Assembly: GCA_964471755.1 (NCBI GenBank) | Contig: CAYYJM010000005.1 | Location: 1 to 57,654 of the forward strand | DNA: 57,654 nucleotides | Direction of reading: 5' to 3' | Source of the DNA: CAYYJM01 sp964471755 | Lineage (GTDB): Bacteria > Planctomycetota > Planctomycetia > Gemmatales > Gemmataceae | The notes under the pieces: model-generated | Database searches by the model: none | The model's input: the letters and a program-made list of their open reading frames with translations, nothing else | Told to the model about the DNA's origin: nothing | Shown: piece after piece, positions 24,580-33,567 of the stretch | How the letters are laid out: each line of letters starts with the position of its first letter | Position numbering within the stretch: position 1 is the first letter of the stretch | Program-made: the position numbers and the translations under genes

Positions 24580-25148
24580 TCCTTGACCCGGCCGGTGTAC
24601 TTGCCTTCCTCGGTATCGACGGTGACCTTGTCGCCGATGGCGATGTGCGGCGGCACGTTGATCTTGAGGCCGGTTTCCAGCGTGGCGGGCTTGTACTGAG
24701 CCGCCGCCGTTGCCCCCTTCAGGGCCGGGTCCGTCTCGGTGACCTGTAGGATGACCGTCTGCGGCAACTCGACGCTGATCGCGGTGGTGTCGTGGAACGT
24801 GACCTTGATGTCCTCGTTCTCCTTGATGTACAGCGGCAGATCGCCGACCATGTCGGCCTTGAGGCTGATCTGGTCGTAGGTCTCCTTGTCCATGAAGACG
24901 TACTCTTCGCCGTCCTTGTACAGATACTGCATGTCGCGCGTCTCGAGGTAGGCCTGCTCGACCTTGTCTTCGGGATGAACGCGCACGTCCTGGACGTAGC
25001 CGGTCTTGAGATTTTTCAGTTTGAGCCAGAGCTTCGACGGCAGATTGCCCGGCGTCTTGAGTTCGCGGGACAGCACGTAGTAGAGCTGGCCGTCCTCGCC
25101 GACCATGACATGGCCTTTGCGCAGGGCACTATACAACACGGATGGCAT
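24576..25148 (-). CDS. efp: Elongation factor P
   Basis: 190 residues, with three beta-barrel domains in the EF-P order (LKLKNLKTG; YLYKDGEEYVFMD; the C-terminal ATLETGLKINVPPHIAIGDKVTVDT). EF-P frees ribosomes stalled on polyproline. The tip loop of domain I reads KTPGNLPSKLW. By alignment to the E. coli loop (VKPGKGQAF) the modified lysine is replaced by Asn35. The start is ATG at 25148, behind GAGGGAAG. The frame is open to 25328, but the extension is not EF-P-like. Confidence 0.92.
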   Translation of the reverse strand: MPSVLYSALRKGHVMVGEDGQLYYVLSRELKTPGNLPSKLWLKLKNLKTGYVQDVRVHPEDKVEQAYLETRDMQYLYKDGEEYVFMDKETYDQISLKADMVGDLPLYIKENEDIKVTFHDTTAISVELPQTVILQVTETDPALKGATAAAQYKPATLETGLKINVPPHIAIGDKVTVDTEEGKYTGRVKD

Positions 25149-25647
25149 GGATCTTCCCTCGCGGAACGGTCTCATCGGGCGAGACGATCCTGTCTCGCCG
25201 GGGTGATCGCTTGCGCCCGCGACGCGCGGGCATTCATGAGGGTTTATTGTGGCAGGTCGGCGGCATTCTGGCGAGAGGAGTTGGTGCGGTGGGCTCCGTG
25301 CTGCCGGGTGAAGCCTCACAGTTGCCACCCTGTAGGGCGGGCGGGAGCGCTGTCGTTTCTACACAACTCGCAAACCGCTACGAAATCTGGTATCCGTCGG
25401 AATTGAGCGGTGTCGCTGCGCTCCCGAGCGAGGGTTGGTGGGCCTCCGCTGTGACGGCTTTTAGGGGCGATTGGGCGTCGGTGGCGCTCCCGCCCACCCT
25501 ACATTTTCGGCGGGCCCCCCGCTGGATACGGCTCCGCCAATGGCTCGATCACCGGATCGTCCTGCATCGCCCTGCGGCACCCCATCTTGTCTTCACCGCC
25601 CCGCCGATGGTAGAGTACGGGCAACCGTCGGCTCAGGGAGAAGGGTC
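25149..25647. other. Intergenic region between efp and the SIS gene
   Basis: About 500 bp without a supported gene. It contains the promoters of the divergent efp and SIS genes and the inverted-repeat element listed at 25331-25503. Confidence 0.45.
25331..25503. repeat. Imperfect 20-bp terminal inverted repeat, possible MITE-like element (173 bp)
   Basis: TGTAGGGCGGGCGGGAGCGC (25331-25350) and GCGCTCCCGCCCACCCTACA (25484-25503) are inverted copies with one mismatch in 20. There is no target-site duplication and no coding sequence between them. CCCACCCTAC-type repeats are common as small non-coding mobile elements in other bacteria, which makes this a candidate only. Confidence 0.45.
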
Positions 25648-26247
<600 letters not shown>

Positions 26248-26787
26248 TTACCCGCCTGTGGGAGCTTCTGCATCGCGAGTTCGTCCCGTGTCGGCTGGAA
26301 AGTGGAGCAGCGCACGGGCCTCGGCCGGGATGGCCGACGTGGGCAGTGGCACCGCGATCCCCCCCTTGAACAGCAGGACGGTTACCTCGTCATCGGGAAT
26401 CACTTCCTGGAGATCGGTCATCTCGATCAGACCTGCTCCGGTCGGCGTGGTCAACTCCACCAGGTCCGGCGTGAGGGCGAGGTTCACCTGACGATGCGGC
26501 CAGAGGGCGAGTTGCTCCAGGTAGCGTTTCAGCCGCACCTCGTGCAACATCGGCATGAGCGCGGTCACGGCCAGGACCAGAAACAGGATGCCGCACGCGA
26601 GGCCGGCCAGGATTATGAAGACGCCGTGGATCGGCCGACCGATCAGGTAGAGGAACGCCACCAGCGAGAGGAGCCACCAGACCAGAGCCGACTTCCAACT
26701 GCTGCCGCGGAGCAGACGCCGAACGACCAGGGCATTACCGGCCCGTGCCAGATCATCGGTCATCTCCCATTCCAGTTCGGTACGCAT
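26248..26787 (-). CDS. YcxB-like membrane protein
   Basis: 179 residues. Two hydrophobic helices (ALVWWLLSLVAFLYLIG and IHGVFIILAGLACGILFLVLAVTAL) are followed by a soluble domain with the pattern of YcxB C-terminal domains (LTPDLVELTTPTGAGLIEMTDLQEVI... IAVPLPTSAI). The function of the family is unknown. The ATG at 26787 has GGAGAG upstream. It is the next minus-strand gene after the short peptide gene at 26939. Confidence 0.7.
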   Translation of the reverse strand: MRTELEWEMTDDLARAGNALVVRRLLRGSSWKSALVWWLLSLVAFLYLIGRPIHGVFIILAGLACGILFLVLAVTALMPMLHEVRLKRYLEQLALWPHRQVNLALTPDLVELTTPTGAGLIEMTDLQEVIPDDEVTVLLFKGGIAVPLPTSAIPAEARALLHFPADTGRTRDAEAPTGG

Positions 26788-26938
26788 GGTCGCTCTCCGA
26801 GTCCCCTTTCATTGTAGGACCGGATGGCCGACTTGCGACGGCACAGCGAACACCCACGCTGGGGAAATGCGAATCGCCTCGATCCCGGAAGGACCGAGGC
26901 GAGGAGTTGCCGGGCGATTGGTCAACGTCGCGGTTCGG

Positions 26939-27091
26939 TTACTCTTTCTTCTGCGGCGGCGGAGTGACGACCGGTCGGAAGGGTTGATTGCCGACCGCAC
27001 CTCCCAACAGGCCGAAGAGGCCACCGCGCTTCATACTACCTGCGGCGACACCTTCGAGGTCCAGGTTGCTCAGAACGTCATTCGGCTTCAT
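26939..27091 (-). CDS. Short leader-type peptide, copy A (50 aa)
   Basis: A 50-residue product that is easily missed because of its length. The leader-like MKPNDVLSNLDLEGVAAG is followed by SMKRGGLFGLLGGAVGN and a Pro/Lys end (TPPPQKKE). The first 18 residues match copy B at 28829 (MK-N-VL-LDLE-VAAG), and the first 170 bp upstream match too. The acidic leader ending in VAAG looks like the double-glycine type leaders of exported or modified peptides. The start is ATG at 27091 with GAGGGAAG upstream. The peptide's fate is unknown, and no transporter or modifying enzyme is adjacent. Confidence 0.72.
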   Translation of the reverse strand: MKPNDVLSNLDLEGVAAGSMKRGGLFGLLGGAVGNQPFRPVVTPPPQKKE

Positions 27092-27210
27092 TGGACTTCC
27101 CTCGGGTTGATCAAATCGACCTTCACCGGCCTCCGAACGGTCCTGTCCGGAGTCCCAGCCAGGCTGGCCGATTCCATCTTCCTCCGTTGTACCCAGGAAT
27201 GATCTGCGAC

Positions 27211-27256
27211 GCCAGGATAAAATAGCAAAATTGATACAATTGACAGATCTGGGAAT
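27211..27256 (-). promoter_or_regulatory. Conserved bipartite upstream motif of peptide copy A
   Basis: Read on the minus strand: ATTCCCAG, a 23-nt spacer, then CTATTTTATCCTGGC. The second block lies 120 nt upstream of the copy A start. The same two blocks with the same 23-nt spacer occur upstream of copy B. TATTTTAT could be a -10-like element. Confidence 0.55.
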
Positions 27257-27403
27257 ATTCGCAGAACGGGGCGATTCGGGATGACCAGTCTGATGTCCAC
27301 GAGCTGGCGGTGGCGGCGCTGGACAATCGGTCAGACCCGGCCGACAATGCTACCGTGGCGGGGCGGTCTCGCCGTCTGCGTTCCGGACTGCTGAGGCTCG
27401 CGC

Positions 27404-28568
27404 ATGACTGTCTCCACGACCTGCCCCTACTGCAATGCCCTCCTTCCTGCCGTGGCGGACTCCTGCCCCGTGTGCGGCGAACGGATGGCCTCGCCCACGC
27501 CGACTCTGACCGGGGAGAAGGCCCCTTCGCCGACTGTCCCGCCGGTCTCGACGGGTGCCAACCGGCGAGCGCTGATGGTCATCCTCACCGGGATGCTCGC
27601 TGTCGGCCTGATCGGTCTGGGGTACGCCCTCTGGACGCAGACCTTCCGGCGGGCCAACGATCAGGGCCAGGGACTACGTCCGGCGCGATCTCCCTTCGAG
27701 ACGCCGCCCGGCGTCCTGGTACCGCCGGATCACCTGGCCGCCCTCGGCTTCCTTCCCAGCGGCCTCGATTTGCTCGTCGGCATTCACTTCGCGACGCTGT
27801 ACGACGATCCGGCCCTGAAGGCACTGCTCGACCAGTCGCTTCCCCTTGGGCCGACCCGCATTCGCCTGGCGGACCTCCAAACCTGGACGGGACTGGAACC
27901 GCGCGCCATCGATCATGCCGTCCTCGGCGTGGGGTTACCGCGCGACGGGCTACCGCGTGTGGTCCTCGTGGTACGCACGCGCACCGACTACGACGGCGAG
28001 GAGGTGAAGCGGCGTTTGCAGGCCAGGCTGGTCTTCGACGCCGGTCGGCAGGAGAAGAAAACGCTCTGGAACGTGCGCCTCGGCAAACTCAATCTGCCCA
28101 CCGTCCTCTGGCTGGCAGACGAACGGACCCTCGTCCTGGGTCTGACCCCGGCCGACCTCAGCGAGATCCACTCCACGGAGAGTCCGTCTCAGGGGCAGTT
28201 GTCGGAAGGAATTCGGGAGTTACTGCGTCAGCGGCTGGACNNNNNNNNNNGTGGGGGCGCTCCGCGACGGCCTGCGTGGACTGGCTGGCACGGCCGTCTC
28301 CGGCGTACTCGATCGTCTCCGGCTCACGCCAGCACAGCGCGCGGCCGTCCTTGGTCTGGAACGCTTTAGCGCGGGTGTCGTACCGGGACAGGAATTGGTT
28401 TGCCGGCTGGATCTGGAACTGGCCAGCGGAGAGGGAGCCCGGGAGGTGGCGAGGTATCTGCGCGGCCCTGAGGCGCGAAGCAATCCACGGGTGATCGATG
28501 AGAATCGCTGGGTACTGCTTCAGTGGAAAGCGTCACGGGAGCAGCTCATGGAAGCACTGCGGCCCTGA
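27404..28568 (+). CDS. Membrane-anchored zinc-ribbon protein, interrupted by an assembly gap
   Basis: An N-terminal zinc ribbon (C7-P-Y-C10 ... C21-P-V-C24) is followed by one transmembrane helix (ALMVILTGMLAVGLIGLGYALW) and a large outside domain with LPSGLDLLVGIHFATLYDDPAL and a WLADERTLVLGLTPADL segment. Reading resumes after the 10-N gap at 28241-28250 in another frame, ending LEALRP-like (QLMEALRP) at 28568. The change of frame is expected from a placeholder gap and is not evidence of a frameshift. It lies between the two short peptide genes and is divergent from copy A. Function unknown. Confidence 0.7.
28241..28250. other. Assembly gap (10 N)
   Basis: Ten N bases inside the zinc-ribbon gene. 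The true missing length is unknown. Confidence 0.99.
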
Positions 28569-28607
28569 GCAGAAGGGCGGCCCGACAAGTGGCGACGCTT
28601 TGCATCA

Positions 28608-28638
28608 TCCAGGACGGATCGCGCTGATCCGTCCTGGA
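28608..28638. terminator. 13-bp stem hairpin between convergent genes
   Basis: TCCAGGACGGATC (28608-28620) pairs perfectly with GATCCGTCCTGGA (28626-28638) around loop GCGCT. It lies between the zinc-ribbon gene (ends 28568, +) and peptide copy B (ends 28683, -). Confidence 0.7.
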
Positions 28639-28682
28639 GATCGGTCACGCGTCGGTCGAACAACAAGGAGCCGGGCTCCCAA

Positions 28683-28829
28683 TTAGCACGTCGGGCACGG
28701 CGGGGGCGGCGGTGGCGCGCAATCATCCTTCTTCTGCTGGCCCTGCTGGCCTTGTTGGCCGCCGCCCTTGGACAAACCCGCGGCGACACGCTCGAGGTCC
28801 AGGTCGTTCAGGACGAAGTTCGACTTCAT
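28683..28829 (-). CDS. Short leader-type peptide, copy B (48 aa, Cys/Pro-rich tail)
   Basis: 48 residues. MKSNFVLNDLDLERVAAG matches the first 18 residues of copy A. The rest differs: GGGQQGQQGQQKKDDCAPPPPPPCPTC, with three cysteines, a QQG repeat and a Pro run. The conserved leader with a variable tail is how ribosomal peptide precursors diverge. The start is ATG at 28829, with AAGGAG 8 nt upstream. It has its own upstream region, shared with copy A, and is not joined to the DUF2325 gene, which ends 278 nt upstream. Confidence 0.7.
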   Translation of the reverse strand: MKSNFVLNDLDLERVAAGLSKGGGQQGQQGQQKKDDCAPPPPPPCPTC

Positions 28830-28949
28830 CGGACACTCCTTGGTTGGATCGAATCTACCGTTACCGGCCCCGCGAACTCTCCTGCCCGTGGTCCCAGCCG
28901 GTTGAGTCGAATCAATCTGGTACTGTTGTAATCGAGGCAAATCTGAAAA

Positions 28950-28995
28950 GCCAGGATAAAATAGAAAAAATGGAAAGATTAGCCGTCCTGGGAAT
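28950..28995 (-). promoter_or_regulatory. Conserved bipartite upstream motif of peptide copy B
   Basis: On the minus strand: ATTCCCAG, a 23-nt spacer, then CTATTTTATCCTGGC, 121 nt upstream of the copy B start. The spacers of A and B differ in sequence but are identical in length. Confidence 0.55.
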
Positions 28996-29107
28996 TGTTC
29001 TCATTTCGGATAGTTCGGCAAAGACAGCACAATGGGGCGAGGTTTGGGCGTGCCGGGTCGGGTCCGAGCCCAGACAGCCGGGCTCGGACGATCGGGCCGC
29101 TCGTCTC

Positions 29108-30844
29108 TCATGCTGGTGACCGGGCGGCGAGTCGGCCGCCGATCTGCGTCAGAATGTGGTAGGCGACCTGGTTCGGATTGTAGCCGCCGGGTAGTCGGAC
29201 CAGCGGCTTGTCGTACTTGTCGCAGAAGTTCTTCACCTCGCCGAAGCCGTGACTCGACCAGCGTATGGCCAGGACCACGGCGGCCACCTCCGGGTTGGCC
29301 ACGTCCGGTTCAAAGGCGTAGTAGGACGAATGTTCCCGTCCTTCGACCCAGTGCAATTCACTCAATTCGAGGGCGGCCTTGATCGCCTCGGCGGCCTCGG
29401 GCCGACGTACGCCACCGATCAGGACCAGAGCCCGGCCCCGCAGCAGTTCCGCGGCACGCTGGATGTCCACCGAGGGGGCCTCGCTGGCCTCCTCGTCGTT
29501 GGTCCGCGACGCCGTCGCCGCCAGGTAGCGGTCGATCTCGCGCAGGACCAGGTTGAAATTCTTGGGCAGTTCCACCTCTTCGGGAATGTGATCCAGCACC
29601 GGCAGGAGCTGGTCGCGCAGTTCCGGGTTGCTCGGCGGCACGCCATCCTGGACCAGTTCGTTGACGGTCGCGACGATCGTGAGCCAGTCGTCGCGCTGGC
29701 CCCTGGACGGCTGGGTCTGCACGCGCTTGAGGTGATACTTCAACTTTCCCTGGGCTTTCTTCCGCTTCTTCTCGCGATCCTGGAAGGTCTGGATGCCACG
29801 GCTCAGATCCTGGATGCGGCCCAGCAGCGAGACGGCGACGGTCGGCTCGGCCACGTCGTCCTGACGCATGTAGCGGCTGATCCAGATGCGCTGCCGGGCG
29901 GCGGTCTCACGAACCCAGATGAAGACGCGCAGCTGATCCGAGTCGGTGTAGCTGCCAAAGTCGGCGACGGCGATCCGCAGGGCGGACTGGGCCTCGGCGG
30001 CGAGGTAGAGGGCCCGTTCCAGGTGTTCCTCGGGGTTGGCACACTGGACGACGCGGTAGAGCATATCGGCGGCGGTGGCGGCCACGTCGAAGCAGCTGGC
30101 CAGGTGGTTGTACTGACTGGCCGTTGGCATCGGCCCCTTGCGGTGGTTCATCCACAGGTAGCAGTCCGGCAGGCTCTTGGCTCGGTCGAACAGGTCGCGG
30201 TCGCGCGGTTCGATATCCTTCTCGAAGTCGGCCCCGTGATCGATTCGATGCTGCCGGGTCAGGGTCCAGCGGGTGGCCTCGGCCTTGAGCCGACAGCGCT
30301 GCGCGATCAGCGGCAGATCCTCATCCGTTGGCGGGTGGGCGTGCCAGGAGGTGCCGAACGAGCCGGCATCGTGCCGAATGATCTCCGGCCGGTTGGGTTC
30401 CGGCTCCGGCTCGACGTAATCGGGCCGACGAGGAATGACCACACGCGGAGGACTGGCCACGGGCGGAACGGGCTGCACCACCGGAGGCGGCGGAGTGGAG
30501 TTTGTATGCGGTGCCGGCGGAGACGCAACAACCGGGGACGGTTCTGGAGCTGGCACGGGCACGATCACCGCCGGTAGAAGTGTGGCGGGCACAACAACGG
30601 CCGGCTCGACTATCGGTGGAGTCGGTGTCGGTTGTGGTTCGGTTTCCGTGGTCAATCGCACCAAGGTCTGGCCTAGTTCGCGGAACTCGGCCTGAAGTCG
30701 TGGGTCGCCGGGAAGGGCGGCCGACAGGGCATCCACCCAGGGGCGCAAGTAGGTTCTCCCGACCACACCAAAGAGGCGTTCCAGGATTGGTTGCAAGGCC
30801 GCCGACAGGTCCGGCGGCGCGGTGCTGGTGGCATCCGTGTTCAT
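29108..30844 (-). CDS. Large helical protein with Pro-rich linker and C-terminal DUF2325 domain
   Basis: 578 residues. A Pro/Val-rich linker occupies about residues 70-155. A long helical region follows (cysteine-poor, with RRIQDLSRGIQTF-like and EKKRKKAQGKLKYHLKRV coiled stretches). The last 110 residues (RALVLIGGVRRPEAAEAIKAAL ... SSHGFGEVKNFCDKYDKPLVRLPGG) match DUF2325. That domain is of unknown function and is found alone or at the C terminus of other proteins. No membrane segment or signal is seen. The start is ATG at 30844 with only a weak ribosome site. Confidence 0.75.
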   Translation of the reverse strand: MNTDATSTAPPDLSAALQPILERLFGVVGRTYLRPWVDALSAALPGDPRLQAEFRELGQTLVRLTTETEPQPTPTPPIVEPAVVVPATLLPAVIVPVPAPEPSPVVASPPAPHTNSTPPPPVVQPVPPVASPPRVVIPRRPDYVEPEPEPNRPEIIRHDAGSFGTSWHAHPPTDEDLPLIAQRCRLKAEATRWTLTRQHRIDHGADFEKDIEPRDRDLFDRAKSLPDCYLWMNHRKGPMPTASQYNHLASCFDVAATAADMLYRVVQCANPEEHLERALYLAAEAQSALRIAVADFGSYTDSDQLRVFIWVRETAARQRIWISRYMRQDDVAEPTVAVSLLGRIQDLSRGIQTFQDREKKRKKAQGKLKYHLKRVQTQPSRGQRDDWLTIVATVNELVQDGVPPSNPELRDQLLPVLDHIPEEVELPKNFNLVLREIDRYLAATASRTNDEEASEAPSVDIQRAAELLRGRALVLIGGVRRPEAAEAIKAALELSELHWVEGREHSSYYAFEPDVANPEVAAVVLAIRWSSHGFGEVKNFCDKYDKPLVRLPGGYNPNQVAYHILTQIGGRLAARSPA

Positions 30845-31090
30845 CGCTCATCGTCTCTGCTGAATCCAAGGCCGGGAGTCTGGTTCAACAACGGAGCGAC
30901 GATACTGCTTCTCCCGGCTGATGTGAGCGAGACAGTATCCAATTCAGCGTAGCGGGATCTGGCCCGTGAGCAAGAGAAAAGCGGCGAAGTCTGCCCCTGG
31001 AATCCGCATATCCCACCGAACTCGATCCGGATACGATAAGCTATCAGGATTCTCTCGGTGCGACGACGATCGGAGTTCGGGAGGGCGATC

Positions 31091-32710
31091 ATGTTCGTGG
31101 CGCTCACCTGGCTGAGCCTCTTCCTGGCGGCGGGCGACGTGGCCCGGTCGCGGGATCTGCTGCGCGATGCGGGTTTTCGGCCCGACGCCAGTGGAGCCCT
31201 GGCCTACCTGCAATCCTGGCTCCCGGACCCGCAGCGACAGGCCCGGCTGCGCGGCTATCTGGCCCAACTCGGCGACGACGACTTCGATCGTCGAGAGGAG
31301 GCCTCGCGCCAGCTGCGGCAGGCCGGACCGGCCGTCCTGGCCGACCTGCGTCGGGCCGCCGACAGTTCCGATCCAGAGGTCCGCCGACGGGCGCGGGACC
31401 TGCTCGAACAGGTGGACCGCGAGCCGGGTGAACTGGTCATCGCCGCCTGCCGACTTCTCCGGGACGCGAAGCTCCCCCAGGCCGACGCCGTCCTGCTGCG
31501 ATTCGCCCCCTTCGCCCCGGACGAGGCTTCCGAGGCGGTCCTGCTGGAGACGGTCGGCCATCTGGGCCTGACGCCGGCCGTGCGCGCTGCCCTGACCGAC
31601 GCCCAGCCGTTGACGCGGCGGGCCGCTGTCTGCGCCCTGGGCGCGGCCGGAGAGCCGGCTCGGCTTCTGCTTCTGACCGCGCTGACCGATCCGGATCGGG
31701 CCGTCCGCTGCGAGGCGGGCCGGTCCCTGGCCCGTCTCGGCGAACGCGCCGGTCTACCCGCTCTGGTCGAGGCCCTCGCCCGTGGCACACCCACTCTCGC
31801 CGGACGAGCCGAGGAGACGCTCTGGCGCATCGCCCGAGAACAGGCTCCGCCGATCCTACTGCGTGGCGGGAAGGACCGCGAACCCTGCCGGCTCGGCTGG
31901 GAAACCTGGCTCAAGGAACACGGCAACACCGTCGATCCGCGTCGTTTCCTGCTGGACGAGCAGCCGCGTGGCTGGATCGTCGTGGCCGATGATGCCAGCA
32001 TCGGCCAGTCGCCCGGCAGCGTCCGCATTCTCGATCTGAAGGGCAAGCTGGTCCGTCTGATCGAGAAGCTGGAGAGCCCGGCCGATGTCCAGCTCCTGGC
32101 CGGCGATCGGCTCCTGATCGCCGAACACTGGTCGAACCGGGTGACCGAACGGGATCTCCAGGGCCGCGTGCTGTGGGAACACAAGCTGCTGGACAAACCG
32201 GTGGTCGCGCTCCGGCTTCTCGATGGTGGCACCCTCATGGCCAGCTACGCCGAGATCCGCGAGGTCGCCCGCGACGGGACGGTGCGGTATTCCTTTCAAC
32301 CCGACAAGGGGATGATCTACGGCCTGGTGAAACTGCCGAACGGCCACCTGCTCTTCATCACCGGCGCAGGTGCGATCTGCGAGGCCGACCGGCGCGGAAC
32401 CATCCTGCGTGAGTTCAAGCCGGAGAAGTACAGCGAAGGAGCCAGCTACTGGGCGGGCATCGAACTGCTCGCTCCAGGTCGCTACCTGCTGGCCCTGAGC
32501 GGCAGCGACCGTGTCGTCGAGGTCAACGACCAGGGCAAGATCCTCTGGGAGGCGGAGATTGGCAAACCGACCTACGCCTCGCGCCTGGCCGATGGAACCA
32601 CCCTGGTCGCCTGTGTCGATGATCGCAAGGTGGTCGTTCTCAACTCGAAGGGGAAGGCGATCCAGACCGTCGTGATTCCGGGTCGTCCGTTCCGTACACG
32701 TCGCTACTGA
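31091..32710 (+). CDS. HEAT-repeat plus beta-propeller protein
   Basis: About 539 residues. The signal-like start FVALTWLSLFLAAGDVARS is followed by HEAT/PBS-like repeats (RREEASRQLRQAGPAVLADLRRAADSSDPEVRRRARDLL; VCALGAAGEPARLLLLTALTDPDRAVRCEAGRSLARLG). From about residue 290 the chain is a beta-propeller (GSVRILDLKGKLVRLIEKLE; KVVVLNSKGKAIQTVVIPG). Such proteins usually bind partners. It may be exported. The start is ATG at 31091, behind GGGAGG. It ends overlapping the convergent lipoprotein gene by 7 bp. Confidence 0.8.
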   Translation: MFVALTWLSLFLAAGDVARSRDLLRDAGFRPDASGALAYLQSWLPDPQRQARLRGYLAQLGDDDFDRREEASRQLRQAGPAVLADLRRAADSSDPEVRRRARDLLEQVDREPGELVIAACRLLRDAKLPQADAVLLRFAPFAPDEASEAVLLETVGHLGLTPAVRAALTDAQPLTRRAAVCALGAAGEPARLLLLTALTDPDRAVRCEAGRSLARLGERAGLPALVEALARGTPTLAGRAEETLWRIAREQAPPILLRGGKDREPCRLGWETWLKEHGNTVDPRRFLLDEQPRGWIVVADDASIGQSPGSVRILDLKGKLVRLIEKLESPADVQLLAGDRLLIAEHWSNRVTERDLQGRVLWEHKLLDKPVVALRLLDGGTLMASYAEIREVARDGTVRYSFQPDKGMIYGLVKLPNGHLLFITGAGAICEADRRGTILREFKPEKYSEGASYWAGIELLAPGRYLLALSGSDRVVEVNDQGKILWEAEIGKPTYASRLADGTTLVACVDDRKVVVLNSKGKAIQTVVIPGRPFRTRRY

Positions 32711-33567
32711 GCCCGGAAGACGACTGCCGGCAGATCGACGCGCTGGCCCGCCGTCACGCTGACCGGACGGACGATTGTCAGCGGCTCGGCGTACTCGACG
32801 TTGGTGCGGAATCCGGTGTCCGAGTTGACCTCGTGACTGACCTCGCGCCAGTTCGGCAGCCAGGCGACGACCTCGACCGGGCCGGCCGGCACCTGCTTGA
32901 GGGTGAATCGGCCCCGGGCGTCGGTTTGGGTGAAGTAGGGATGCTCGCACACGAAGAGATGGGCGCGCATCCAGAAGTAGCCGGCTCCGCTGGACAGCTC
33001 GACCGGGCCGGGTTTGTTGAAGGTCCGCGTCCGGGTGATTCCCGGTTCGGTCAGCGGTTGGCTGAAGAAGGCCGCCCCCCGGGCGCAGAGCAGATGGCGC
33101 AGTGACTCGCGCGAGATCATGTCCACGGCCGATCCGACCGGGACGAAGCCGATCCGACCGCGCTGATCCCCCTGTACGATGTCGATGGCCGCCTCGGCGA
33201 TCTCGATCCGCGCGGCTGGATAATCCCACGGTCGCGCCTGAGCCGGAGCGATGCCACGGAGAAAGACGACCGCTCCTCCCAGGCCGCCCGATCGTGGATC
33301 GACTCGGGGTGCCTGCGGATGAGGCCATTCCGCAATGGGAGAACGATCGGTGTAGTTGGCGGGAGAACGCGGAGCCCGTGTCGGCGGCGTGTTCGGGAGA
33401 GGGCCTTCCCAGCGCACGACGCCGGTCAACTCCCCGCATGCGGTCGGGGTGAACTGCGTGCCAGGGGTCAGGCCCGGAGCCTCGGGTATGGATTCATTCC
33501 GGGTTTCGCCGGGCCGCTCACACCCCAGAGACGCGAGAAGGACCAGGAGCAGCCAGCGGTGATTCAT
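32704..33567 (-). CDS. Lipoprotein with carboxypeptidase-regulatory-like domain
   Basis: About 287 residues. The lipobox LASLGC gives Cys16 as the lipid site. The middle contains GGAVVFLRGI and ARIEIAEAAIDIVQGDQRGRIGFVPVGSAVD, typical of plastocyanin-like/carboxypeptidase-regulatory proteins in planctomycetes. The C-terminal GRFTLKQVPAGPVEVVAWLPNW is the beta-sandwich. It is anchored outside and has no enzymatic motif. The start is ATG at 33567, with GGAGGAAA upstream. A long upstream frame to 33984 is discarded. Confidence 0.75.
   Translation of the reverse strand: MNHRWLLLVLLASLGCERPGETRNESIPEAPGLTPGTQFTPTACGELTGVVRWEGPLPNTPPTRAPRSPANYTDRSPIAEWPHPQAPRVDPRSGGLGGAVVFLRGIAPAQARPWDYPAARIEIAEAAIDIVQGDQRGRIGFVPVGSAVDMISRESLRHLLCARGAAFFSQPLTEPGITRTRTFNKPGPVELSSGAGYFWMRAHLFVCEHPYFTQTDARGRFTLKQVPAGPVEVVAWLPNWREVSHEVNSDTGFRTNVEYAEPLTIVRPVSVTAGQRVDLPAVVFRAQ

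Noticed and set aside
28241..28568. Frameshift in the zinc-ribbon gene
   Set aside because: The frame change coincides with a run of 10 N, a placeholder of unknown true length.
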